In this document: in pieces, positions 10,101 through 21,500 of the stretch
How the letters are laid out: every line of letters begins with the position of its first letter
Numbering within the stretch: the first letter of the stretch is position 1
Assembly: GCF_000499845.2 (NCBI RefSeq)
Contig: NC_023759.2
Span: 50,628,172-50,692,171, forward strand
DNA from: Phaseolus vulgaris
Lineage: Eukaryota; Streptophyta; Magnoliopsida; Fabales; Fabaceae
Direction of reading: 5' to 3'
Length of the DNA stretch: 64,000 nucleotides
Translations under genes and position numbers: made by a program
Notes under the pieces: generated by a model
What the model was told of the DNA's origin: nothing
Databases searched by the model: none
The model's input: the letters and a program-made list of their open reading frames with translations, nothing else

Positions 10101-12897
10101 TCTTAATGTGGTTTGGTTTATGTAAAAGGGTTGGGATACCCTTTTGTATCCCTCTTTATTTAATTTCATTCTTGGCTGATAAAAAAAAATTATATTTGGG
10201 ATAAAACTTCTCCAAAACTAGTTGTCTGAGCAAACTGGTTAAAGAATATGCAATATCTGTTACATTTGCAAATATGCATTGTGGAGTTAATGCTGGTTTT
10301 AGTATCAGATTTTTTACTAGGATGTTACACATTTAGATTCAGGTAAGAAATGTTTTTTCCCTGAAAACAGAAAAACTAACTAATTAAGAACTTAAGGGCT
10401 AATTCATCACCTTAGTAACAGCCTTAGAGAACTGGTTACTAAGAAGCCATGAACTTCAAAAGAAACAGAGAAATAAGGAGTTTTTTTGTAAATGTAGGAA
10501 AAGGTGTGTACCAATGGACACAGCTGATACAAGTATTCCCCGCCAGAGGTCTTTGAGTTCATCAAACCTGAATTCTACATGATGAACAGCAGTTGTAACC
10601 CCAACCAAAATAGCAATATACAATGCGTGAAGGCTTATAACTGGGATGGTCCATTGAGCTTTCATGTGACAGCGACTGCTTAGAGGCTTCATCCAATGGA
10701 TAACTAGAGAATGAAAGAATAATTTTGTTAGAAATAAACAGTGGAAGAAAGAAAGTAAACAAATGAGACATAACAGTTTTAGGGACAGAAAGGGGAGTGG
10801 GTTCTGGTAATCACTTCCATAAACTCCACAAGATGTTTAGAAAATCATGGACACAAAGCAGAAACACTTAGATAAGCTGAAGAGACGAAGTCCAACAAAA
10901 TTTTGAAATATTAGATAAAAGGAGATAAAAAAATGAAAAAATTCTATGGACAAAAGTGAAAAAAAATACACCTGCTACCTATACTTCAAGTTGTATTAAG
11001 AAGTGGACTTTAAGCGTAACTCAAACTCATAAAGCCAGCTTGTAAGGTGAGGTTTGCACCCACTTATATACTGTGAAATGATCTAATCTCTAGTCGATGT
11101 GTGCAAAGTGAACTGTAAGTCTAACTCAACCTCATAAAACCGGCTTATAAGGTGAGGTTTGCACCCACTTATATACTATGAAATTATTTAATTTCTAATC
11201 GATGTGTGATCTCCAACAAGTTGTTAATTCCACGTAATAAAAACTACACCAGTAAGAAAATTAAAATGAATTCAGATTCATACCAGCAGCACCAGCAATC
11301 CAGGGAAGTAGAATAAGTGGAAGAAAAATATATGATCTTATCAATGGTAAACGTCTCCTGAAAAAACAATAGAGGAGAAAATTAAACACCCAAGTCATAA
11401 AAGAAATGATGACTCCTTTAGCACCGGTTAAGAATTAAAGTGAAAACAAAAAAAAGAAGTATCAACAATAAAAAGTTGTAGCATCTTGAAGTAATAGGCA
11501 AAGTGCCAAATAATGCTTACTAATAACCGCATCATCAGTAAAAAATTACAAGTCTCCATGAGCTAAATTGAATAATAGTTTCACCAGCACAAACCAATCA
11601 AACAAACAGAACGTTATGACAATAAATTCAACAGGTTGGTTGCCATGTGTTGTGGTTGTGGAAAATACATCCCAACTGCTTCAAGCTGTGTGGATCATGA
11701 ACTTTAGGGTGCTGTTGGAAGAACTTATTGGAAGCACTTAATTAAGTTATTTAATCCAAACGCATCCTAAAGCCATTATTTTGACTTATAGACAATCAGC
11801 AACTTCCAACAAAGCAGCTTAAAAACCAATATGAAGATGTCACTTACTTGACAAAGATAAAATATAATTGTGAAGCCTGCGTTATGCGACAGCTGAAGAG
11901 CAAACCAAACCCCAGTGGACCTTCACCCCAGACTGAAAATAAACAGGAAAAACATTATTATACTAACAACTGTTCATCTTTTTAATACTTAAAGCATAAA
12001 CAAGTCAGAAAAGACAGCAAAAAGAATGATAACCTCCCCATAGGTAGCATGACCGCAACCAATGCCTCTCTCTAAGTTTCAAAATATTATTCGATATCTG
12101 CATAAAAACAAATACACAATCACTAAGCTTGAGAACAAGGCAATGCTGAGTTGATACTGCAGTAACACTAAACTACCAGAAAAGTTGCTATTGTTTTTGT
12201 GACAGAAAATAAATGACAGAGACACAAAGAACTCATTTCTACCACGAGCGATACAAGAAGGATGAAACTGGCAACAACTTGAATTACAGGTATCCAGAAG
12301 CCACTGCCTTTGGAACGAGGAACCTTGTGAACTATGAAGGGAAATATGGACCATAAGAGAAGCCTGATAGATAGAAGCCAACCAAAAGCAAATGCATAAG
12401 AAAACTAATGTCACATATCATCTGTTCAGACAAACTTCTTTGTAACCACTTTCAAAAAGTAAAATGATTTTCACAATAAGCTCAAATAAGTTGGTACATA
12501 ATTTCATGAATTTTTTTTTTACAACAAAAAAGTAATTACAGTCTTTACGTATTTCACCATAAAGATGAGACTGAAGAACAAACTAAATCACCCAACACAG
12601 GAATCACACCAATCATCAAAGAGAGAGTCCCACCAAGGAAAAAAGCATTTTTGCTTGATGGGGATGGTGGGAAACCAAAAGGGTATATGAATAAGTATAT
12701 TATAAGTTCTTAGTCAGGTTCAAAACTCTTTGGGTCATAAGATCAAGCAAGTAAAGTGGCCAATTTGGCACAATAAGAACTACCCTTTACACAAGGAAAG
12801 GGGCAAAGAGAGAAACTTACACAGTGAAGGAAATAATGGACAGAGAAATGGCTATGTAGTCTGTGGGGCAACCTCCTTTGACGGCACAACTCGGCAT
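7200..12897 (-). CDS. RGS1: Regulator of G-protein signalling 1 (7TM-RGS protein)
   Basis: Eleven exons join in frame: 12821-12897, 12243-12363, 12034-12097, 11848-11932, 11284-11357, 10512-10703, 9598-9686, 8852-9090, 8499-8623, 7660-7781 and 7200-7406, giving 464 aa; Arabidopsis RGS1 has about 459. The N-terminal half supplies seven membrane segments. The C-terminal half is an RGS box, running from [17 protein letters not shown] through [12 protein letters not shown] and [18 protein letters not shown] to [18 protein letters not shown]1 acts at the plasma membrane, accelerates GTP hydrolysis by the Galpha subunit and is linked to glucose sensing. Glu319 appears to match Glu320 of the Arabidopsis protein, reported as needed for GAP activity (alignment from memory). 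The tail keeps the Ser-rich stretch SPRLSSVHG and SSGCSSD, the kind of site phosphorylated by WNK kinases. The gene looks intact; its introns carry several transposon remnants. Confidence 0.96.
7975..8415 (+). repeat. Dispersed repeat R2 (GTGTCCGACAC family), near-complete copy
   Basis: About 440 bp with 'gacacgggacacgaatcc' near the left end and 'gtgtccgacacggacacac', 'catttaagaggcgtgtctg' and 'aacctcatag' at the right end. Related copies lie at 17190-17433, 27535-27895, 58115-58400, 59286-59830 and 60524-60855. It sits in the intron between RGS1 exons 9 and 10. No coding capacity is visible; I assume a non-autonomous transposon but cannot assign a class. Confidence 0.65.
9143..9512. mobile_element. 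CACTA-type foldback MITE, complete, TAA target duplication
   Basis: The 370-bp element begins CACTACAAGAAAATCAT and ends ATGATTTTCTAGTAGTG, an inverted repeat matching the En/Spm-type CACTACAAGAAAA terminus. It is flanked on both sides by TAA (9140-9142 and 9513-9515), the 3-bp duplication expected for CACTA transposons. Most of the interior is also inversely repeated, so one strand can fold into a long imperfect hairpin. It lies in the intron between RGS1 exons 7 and 8. A sister copy is at 36271-36646 and a decayed one at 41591-41926. Confidence 0.9.
9939..10186 (+). mobile_element. 5'-truncated LINE retroposon with 14-bp target duplication
   Basis: The insert ends with a 3' UTR-like block ('gggttgggataccctttt', 'tgtatccctctttatt'), then 'gctgat' and a poly(A) run. 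The 14-bp sequence AAATTATATTTGGG is present immediately before it (9925-9938) and after it (10187-10200). Poly(A) plus a duplication of this length is the mark of target-primed reverse transcription. No reverse transcriptase remains. It lies in the intron between RGS1 exons 6 and 7. Confidence 0.85.
10994..11218 (-). mobile_element. TRIM-like element, two fused LTRs, AGTTG target duplication
   Basis: Two roughly 110-bp LTR units of the same family lie head to tail ('aaggtgaggtttgcaccc' occurs in both) and end at 'gatctccaaca', the complement of the LTR start TGTTGGAGATC. The 5-bp AGTTG flanks both sides (10989-10993 and 11219-11223). The interior and primer site are missing, as expected after a recombination deletion. 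Located in the intron between RGS1 exons 5 and 6. Confidence 0.75.
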
Positions 12898-13715
12898 TCT
12901 GATTTCATTTGACAGTTAGAATCTGCAGATTCAGAGTTCAGAGTTGAAACAGTTGCATTGAATCGAAGCTGGCACTTTGTTCTGTTCTGTTCTGTTGCTC
13001 CTTAATTATGCAGTCAACAACACAGTCCTTCAGTTCCACGTGATGTTTGTTTCACCACAGTTTTTCTTGCTTCGGAATTTCCCAAGATATATCACAGTGC
13101 TTTAAGAATCATTGTTTTATTCACAAATCCCAATCAAAGTGTTAATAATAAAGACCTTGACTTGTACGGAAATTATGAAACCAATCTCTTACCAAATCTT
13201 CATACTCAACCCTACACTACACTTTCATAATTACTTATGCTTTGTTAATTTGAAAACAATCATTTCATAAACATTCTTATATATTACAAGGTTTTCTTAA
13301 CAAAATTATATTAGAAAAATAATAATTTGATAAGCTTGGAGTTGTATATAATTATGTGATGAGTTTAAAAATAAACATATATAATAAAATATAAATTTGT
13401 AATTAAATGATATAAAAAATATTAAAATGATTTATAGACTGAACTTGATTCTATTTTTTTTAAGAAAAAGGTCTAAATCAAGGTGAACTCACTCAATTTT
13501 GTTGTGGAATTTGAAAGGGTTGTTTAATATAATGTTTTAATTTTTAAATTTTGATGTTATTTTTTAACTAAATAAAACTAAGTTTCGCTTTCTCTACAAT
13601 AAAAGTTGAAGAGATAAAGTTTTGATTTTCAATTTTAAAAAACACTAAAAATGCTAAGCTCATTGTACTTAACTATCAGATTGAATTTCATTAGCAAAAG
13701 TTGAATAATATAGAG

Positions 13716-13767
<52 letters not shown>

Positions 13768-14682
13768 TAGCATGCTTCATCTAGAAGCACACGTGTTGAG
13801 TATTTAATTAAGCATGGTCACTCTAGCTAGTTCAAACATTAAGTGATCAATTTATATAATAATGATGGGTTTTGACAAAAATCAAAATCAAATTGCATCA
13901 TAACTTTCAACTTTTCAACACACCATTCATTTAAATTATTAACAGAAGACATCTCTAAGATATTTTGTAAATTAAAAACTAAAAGTTAAAAAAATTTAAA
14001 CAGAGATTTCAAGATATTTCATATAATATATAATGAATACCGACTTTAACGATTGAGTTAGATTTAAAATTTATTTTTTAATAATTTAATAAAAATATTA
14101 TTTAACAAATAAGTTAATTTTATACATTAACTATAAATAGATAAAATTTTAAAAAATAATAAAAAAGGTAGGTCACCTTAATATAAATTTAATATAATTA
14201 AATTAGATTTTAACTAATTTTGAAGTTTAGGACAAACTTTAATTTATATCTAATTATACTGAAATTCTTCACAAGATTTTATGTTTAAATACATTAAAAT
14301 TATACCATTTAACATAACATTTTCACCATAAAATCATGTGACTTACCTACTTTCATCATTAACTTACAAAATAATCTTATTTTTACAAAACAATCGATAA
14401 AAACAGCATCATATCATAATAAAATATCATAAAAAATATGCTTTATTGACGTGCAGACTGGGATTGATTCATGTATTTACATTAGTTTTAGTTTTGGTAT
14501 GTTTTTTTGCATTTCATAAATAGCAGACAATATAATATAATATAATAGAATATAATACATGAAACAATAAAACCAAGATTGAGACAGCTGCACTATTCAC
14601 TTCATCAGAGTCTCAGAACAAATTCAAATCATAATAAGATTTTCAATCATCTTCCCATCAACCAACATCTCCTTATACTCCT
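12898..14682. other. Spacer upstream of RGS1
   Basis: Very AT-rich. The first few hundred bases upstream of 12897 must contain the RGS1 promoter and 5' UTR, but no element stands out. A long TA microsatellite lies at about 13719-13763. No gene or transposon boundary is recognised. Confidence 0.5.
13719..13763. repeat. (TA)n microsatellite
   Basis: About 22 uninterrupted AT/TA dinucleotides. Confidence 0.9.
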
Positions 14683-15692
14683 CTAAGGGCCAAAGCAAAA
14701 CCACTTTTTCTGCACCAAAAAATGCACATAATTCAGCACAGACAGAATGCACACAATTATATCACATAATTGAATAAGCATTCAAAGGAATTCCTTCTTG
14801 TTAAATATCAGAATGCATCTTCTAAGATTATCATAATCTTTAAAATTTCAGCACCATAAATTGAATTTATCAGTTTTTCCATGTAAATTAAAATGGGTAC
14901 ATCTCAGATAAAAAAATCTAAGATAGTACATCGACTAAAAGGTGAATATGAATCTTATCTTACAAGTCTGTTTTCTATTTTATGATTAGGTTTAAAATTC
15001 ACTCTAAATAACCTTTTATAATAGATTAAAACAATGTAATAGGTTAAGAGGATTAGAAGTGAGTTAGGAATGGATGAATGAACCTTTGAATGAGAGGAAC
15101 TCTTAGACTTCTTCTGATTCTTGCGTTTTCGAGAATCATGTTTTCTCTGAGAAGGGAATCGTCCTGAGACTGAGGCAATTTTCTTTTCATCTCTGGCCTT
15201 GTTGAATATAACAGTGAATCCTTCAGCTGAAGCAGGATCATTCACATCCCATTCCCCAAACTTGGGCAAAGGTTTCCCTTGCTGTTCATCATACTGCATC
15301 AACAAAAATGTGCTTATCACCCAAACAAATCATTAATTCACCAAAGCTTTTGCCATGGCACATTGCAGATAAATCCATAGGCAACAAAGAGAACAATATA
15401 CACAAGAGTTTTTCTGCAAAAGAACAGAAAATGGCCATGCACAACATTGATTCTCACTTCTGCATTTCATCAGATAATTTGCACCCAGATAAATTATATC
15501 CAAACATTTGCATTTGGGTGTATAAAATTGGAAATTTGTGACAATCCATAAGATTTGGGTGTACAAAAAATTGGAAATTTGTGACAATCTATGATGTTCT
15601 TAAGGAAAAGAAAAGACAATGTAGATGTTAGAAAAATGAGAAAAATGCAATGCAATGCAATGATGGGAATTGAAGAGTGATACCGAAGCCAT
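14683..15692 (-). CDS. NOI / RIN4-like small protein
   Basis: Three exons: 15684-15692 (Met-Ala-Ser only), 15084-15293 and 14683-14709, joined in phase 0 to give 81 aa. Residues about 10-40 form the NOI domain, with [20 protein letters not shown] and then FNKARDEKK. This family is named for nitrate-induced transcripts and shares the core of RIN4, the membrane-associated immune regulator. The PxFGxW segment is the site type cut by the bacterial protease AvrRpt2. A Lys/Ser-rich linker leads to a last exon of only eight codons, KKWFCFGP; its single cysteine is a candidate for acylation and membrane attachment. The 9-nt first exon and 27-nt last coding exon are inferred from splice consensus and the family's usual ends (MAS..., KKWFC...). 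The function of single-NOI proteins is poorly known. Confidence 0.88.
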
Positions 15693-18573
15693 GAAGAGAT
15701 TGAAGCTGGTGATATTCAACAAGGCCAGAAATGATGAAGAAAATGAATGGACAGAGAAGAAGATGAATGTGAAAGGGAATGAATAGCACTTTATAAAAGC
15801 TGTAACGAAAATTAGCTGTCTCATCAGAAACCAAAACACGGTTTATTTAATTCTGCACATTTTTTTTTTGTTAACTATAGCACAGACCAAATGTTGTCGT
15901 TTTCCTGTTTAGGTTACAAAATAAATAAATAAATAAATAACAATTAACTTTTTACGGTATATATTTCAACAACAAACACAAACGTACTTTGAGCTGTCTT
16001 TATTTTAACATTAAAATATGTTTACAATTTCTGTCATTTTTCTAACGGGAGAAAAGTATGCTTGGGAGGACTAATATTGGACGTTTCTTTCCTTTTTAAC
16101 TCCTTTCTAACTTCCTATTTTATATATATATATTAATAAGACCCAATAACAAAGCTTCATTATAAGTTATATAAATAAATACAGATTTCAAGAATCAGGT
16201 ACGTCATCATCTAGTATTAAATATACTGAGTGTCGATTGTCAAAGTCTTACTTAAATGTCAAAGTATCCTTTACACGTATCATCCGAATCCGAAATTCAC
16301 AAAAACAAGAAGTGTAGGAGTGAGAGTTGCAGGAATTCATTTGAGAGTAATAAAGGAAAAGTAGATCAATCGAAAAAAGTTCAATCGTCTATTGGTTCCA
16401 ATCCTGTTCGAAAACAAATAATAATAATAAAAAATAAGACTCACATTGATCATTCAAGATTATTTGAAATGAATAAAACTAAAATATAAATATTTATAGT
16501 TTTTTTCCTAGTGAAATCTTGATCTTATTTGAGTATATGATTTATATATTCAATATTTATTATTTTCAAAACCCTGTTTCCGTTGCAAAATAACATCTGA
16601 CTATTTTTACAGTAAATGAAGTCTTAATAGCTTATTTCGTCAAATTATTTTGAGTATTTTAATTTTATAGTATTGATTATATTTTGTTCCAAAAATTATA
16701 TTTTTAACAATTAAGTATTATTTAACATATTAGACATATAAGCAGGAGTTTAACGTCTTATGTTGAAGAAGAAGGAGAAAATTGATTTTTAGTAACACAT
16801 AAGAACAAAATCTATAAAGATTTTAGATTGAAGATGATATTATAATTTTTAATATGATTTTTTTCCTAACTCCTTAGTGGTGAAATTTTCTATAGAAAAA
16901 TTTGAGAGATATTTTTAATAGTAAAATGCAAAGTAATAAGTTGTAAGTGAAGAAAAAAAGGCCATAATTATTATTATTTTTAATTAAAAAATTAGCGTTG
17001 TAAGTAATTGCGGGTGTGAATATATGTTCCTCGGTATAACACTGCTAAGTTACCTAGCAGAAGAAGTAATGTGCACTGCTGTGACTCCTTCATCTTTACC
17101 TCTAACCTTCACCTCATCATCATAAAAGAGAGGGATTGTTGGATTAATTTGGGGAACAATGATTGGTAATGTGCCATTTTCTTATAATCTTGGTGCACTT
17201 GTGCTATTTGTTTCTTATTTTTTTATAATCATAATAAAATTTGATACATAAGTTTAAAAGTTTTTAAAAAATTAAAATTATGTTAGAATTGTCATAAATC
17301 TAACAAATAATTTTTGAATTTGACACTTCATTTATATATATCTTACAAGTATGTACAAGTGTTGTGTCCGATATATGTGTTCGACACAAACATCCCATTT
17401 AAGAAACGTGTCCGAACCTCGTAGTTACTCATGCTGCATCATTTCCTTATCAGAAACAAGATCCCAGGAGCTTGGTCCCAAACCATAGGTTTTTGAGGAG
17501 GGCGATGTCATCCTCGTCGAGGGATCAAGGGTTCTTCTCGTCCATGAGATTATATTTGTGTTACGTTACATCGTCTTTGAAGATTCCTCAGATTGTGATC
17601 TTGGTTCAGCCCAAATTTTTTTATGGAGTGAAGGAAAAGAAACCCAACGGAAAGGAATGGTTGGTAATGTACCCTATTCATTCTTTAAATCCAAAAATAT
17701 TGCAGGTTTTAAAAATGAAGTAACATATCATTCACTCAACATAATATCACAAACAAAGAGAGGACACTAGAAGAGGCAGAGAAAGTCATACGTTTTCACA
17801 ATTATGCAAAAGAAGCATCCCATGTTTATCCTTATTTTCTTCATTTTCCTGTTTAGTTTGTTCTGCAGAGGAGAAAGGATGTAATAATTTGTGAAGGTTT
17901 ATTTGTTGGAGAGGTTATGGGGGAAGTGAGAGAAGGGAATGCACCAAAGAAGACAAAGTGAGAATGAGTGTTAGGTTGACTTCATCCATTAAGCAATTCA
18001 AAAACATTTGCATAAAGAAATACACTGAATCATTTAAAAAAAATACTAAATTGAAACTAAAAAACTCAAAATAATGAGACAACATAAAGTAAACCATAAA
18101 CAAATTTGAGCTTTCCTTCATAAAATGAAAACATACAAAATCACATATTTAAGTTTTCCTTCATCAGAGAGAGAAAAGAGATATCCTTCAATTAGTCTCT
18201 GTATAAACGAATCACCCTTAAAATATTTCTACATTTTTATTACATTGGCATGCAAAAAAAATCAGCTACCTACTTTCTACCCACCACATACTTTAATATT
18301 GAAACTATAGCAGGCCAATACAATGGAGGGGCTTCATTTTTGAAAAAAAAAATGTCAAAAAATGAGCCCAAACATTGAAGACCAGAATCTCTGAATCCCT
18401 AAAATGTGATTCCAGAGAACAAATAGTGGATTTGACGAGACATGAGAAAAACAGGTTAGGCTTCATTAAGAAGCAAAAATAAAGACATGAATAAGAAGAG
18501 ACAATTTTATATCTATAATACAATTTGCAGACACCAATGTTGAGCAGTCCAGGTAGGTTTGATCTCAACTTTT
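15693..18573. other. Spacer between the NOI gene and TNO1
   Basis: AT-rich. Contains a short ATAA run near 15920-15942, a partial R2 repeat at 17190-17433, and an open frame at 17472-17723 (+) encoding a basic, serine-rich 83-aa product I cannot match to a family. I treat that frame as chance or a decayed fragment. The right edge (about 18300-18573) is probably TNO1 3' UTR. Confidence 0.5.
17190..17433 (+). repeat. R2 repeat, partial copy
   Basis: Matches the right half of the R2 family, including 'gtgttgtgtccgatata', 'catttaagaaacgtgtcc' and the terminal 'gaacctcgtag'. The left end is missing. Confidence 0.6.
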
Positions 18574-21500
18574 CTACAAGATCGTTCCCAGGAGCCAGAT
18601 ATGCAAGATAAGCAAATAACCAACAATTCCTAATCTTGCTTTAGGACGACTCATGAGAACTCGACCACCAGATACCCTGCATAGGGAAATCAAATTCCTG
18701 TTTATGAGTGTTTTTTTAAATTGAAATAAATGGAAATTTGCAACAGTAAAAATAGAGATGTATTCTCAGTTGTAAAACACTTCTGGCCGGTCTTTCTCAA
18801 CACAGCATGCCGTTTATTGGGATTCTATGATTTAGAATTTTAGGTCTTCTGCTTTCAACACACGGCCATCAATTTTACCATGTAAATTTACGAGCTGACA
18901 AGCAATTTCAAACACTCTTCCTTTACCATTGGTTTAAAAAAGTAAAAGAAAATAGCAATCTTACCAGAGTCCATCAATACGATCTGCAATGAGCTTTCCC
19001 TGTTTTGGTACAAATCCAGAAGTGTTTAGAGACTTGAATGCATGACCTGCAAAGTAACCCAGAATTAAGTCTTCAAAATTTCAAATCAAGAAATTCACAA
19101 TAATGAGAAGCTCATAATTACCTTTATCCTCATCCGTATCCACCCTGCTAATCAAATTATCAGACTCCGTACTAATATCAAGTGCAAGATGGTCAGCAGA
19201 TCCTTTTCGCATATTCCGTGCATGAGCAGCTGATGGGACAGGGGATATTGCTTGCTTGCCACGTGATGAACCCTGTGTAAAGAAGTAAACACTTAACATA
19301 TGCATTTCCCTCAATCACTTTAACACATAATTCGAGATTGCATCATAATATAAATGAATTGATAAAAGAAAAAGCAAGACATGGTCAGTACGAAATCAAA
19401 TGAATATCCAATATATGCATGTAAAGGGGGAAATTACCCATCAAAACAAACTTCTAGCTAATCCGCATTTATTTCAAGAAACAAAATACAGCACCGGTAG
19501 ATAGACATATCTACATGTCATATTTCAGGAGCAATTCATGAAGACAAAGACAGGTGTTAACTAAAGACACATTAAACCATCAATATTATGTCAGGAAAAG
19601 AATCACAGGATATGTTTTTAATTAGTCATTGAAACATTAAATTTTGAACTTAAATATCCTTGCAGATATACTTCTAATATCACATTATGTAAGAACTATA
19701 AGCTCAGTAAACAAGGTTAAAATTGACCACCTCTTCAACTTCAGTTATCTCAGACCCAGTAGGTAATGAGGATGCTTCATATATGCTCCTGTCCTGGACA
19801 ATGTCTGGCAGAGAAGTCTTATCTTGAAGTGAATCTTCAAGTAGTTTAACCTTGGTTGTTAATTGATCAATAACCTTCTGACTTCCAACTAACTTAGTAT
19901 CAAGTTCTTGGGCCTTGGATTTTGAATCATCACATTCTGAAATAATGGCAATAATATGGTTTTCCAATGCTGGTATTAATTCCTTCAAACCTTTAGATTT
20001 CCTATTTACAACCCATTCACCGGCTCCCAAAATATCCATAATTTTTTCTAATACAAGGGTGAGCTCAGACATTTCATTCTTGAGTAATTTTGCATCTTCA
20101 CAGTTTCTACTGAGTTGTTTAACTTCCTCCTTCATATCCTTAATTTCAAGATCCTTCGTTTCAAGGATTGACTGCAGCTTTTCTTTATCATGAGAAAGAG
20201 AGTTTAATTGATTATGCAACCTAGTAATACTATCAATAATATAAGAGAGTTTTTTCATGGGAGCTGAAGTAGGTAGTTCCAAGTCATCTTCAGACTCTAC
20301 AATAGGGATTTTGATCCTATCTATCTTCTCAAAGAGATCTCTCATTTGAGATGATGTAAGGAGGGAGTTTTCTGCCAATGGAAAATGAAGATACGAAATT
20401 AAATCAACATATGAAATTAAATAAAATCCAATATGGTTAAGTCAAGAAAGGTTTCAAATTTCTTTACCTTCTTTTGCCAACAAAACATTGTGCATAGAAG
20501 AAATCTCAGCCTCTTTTTCATTCAATTTTTCTTCTAGGGCATGACAGCTCTGTAACTTATCCTTAAGCTCACTGCAAGCACTTTGCAGTGATTGAATATC
20601 GGACTCCAGCTGCGAAACTCTGTTTTTATTTAAGTCTCTATCATCTGTGACTGATTCAAAAGCAACTGTTGCTTCTTTCAATTTATTCTGTAAATCTTCA
20701 ATTGTTGCATCTAACTGCTCACTTCTACCTTCAAACTGTCTAATCAAAGTTTGAGTTTTTCTAGAAGCGTTAATCAACTTATGTGTGGCCTCCACGTATT
20801 TACTGTTCTTAAGATGATCTGCTTGTGCACCTGCTTCAAGGTTTAACTCTTCAACCTCAGAAATGGAGTCTAGCTGCCCGAGATTCTTGTCAACTTCACT
20901 CTGAAGTGCAATGGTAGAATCAGTGCACGCAGATAGCAATACACTGATATTGTTTTGTAAACTATCAATAATATTTTTCTGTTCTTCTTTCAACTTTTCC
21001 ATGGTATTTGCTTCTTCTTTCATACTTTCGATGTTCTGAACAATAGTCTCCGAGATGGTCTCTGTTTCCAATAGTTTTTCATGGAGAGGAGAAATGAACT
21101 CATCCATACAATTTGAAAATTCATCAAACCTATCTGCAATGTGTTTGTTGCTCAACTCAAACCCTTTCACAATCTTTCCAAATGACGAGATTATGGTGTC
21201 AATATCGGCACCATCAATCTCTGTGTTGTCCAGTTCAACTTCAAAATTGTGAGAACCATCCAAGAATGTTTTTCTCATAAGTGGATTTTCCTGGAACAAA
21301 CAACACATTAAAAAAAGATAGACAAAACCATATTAACAAAACAAAACAACAATAGACACACACACACACACATGCAGTAAGGATGATTCAACAGAATGAA
21401 AAGATTTGAAACAGCACACTTGATATCAAAAGCCCTGTGTAATTTTCTAATCAATACACACATGATGCAATAATCACCATTAACTTTTTCAATTATATGT

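Noticed and set aside
12079..12414. Minus-strand frame of 111 codons in the RGS1 region
   Set aside because: Overlaps RGS1 exon 2 in a different frame; the other frame gives the conserved [11 protein letters not shown] and FWIPVIQV and splices correctly.
17472..17723. Short plus-strand frame with MSSSSRDQGFF
   Set aside because: Single small frame next to a repeat, no conserved motif and no exon structure.
19915..20193. Plus-strand open frame opposite TNO1
   Set aside because: Shadow of the antisense TNO1 coding exon; composition is the complement of a coiled-coil frame.
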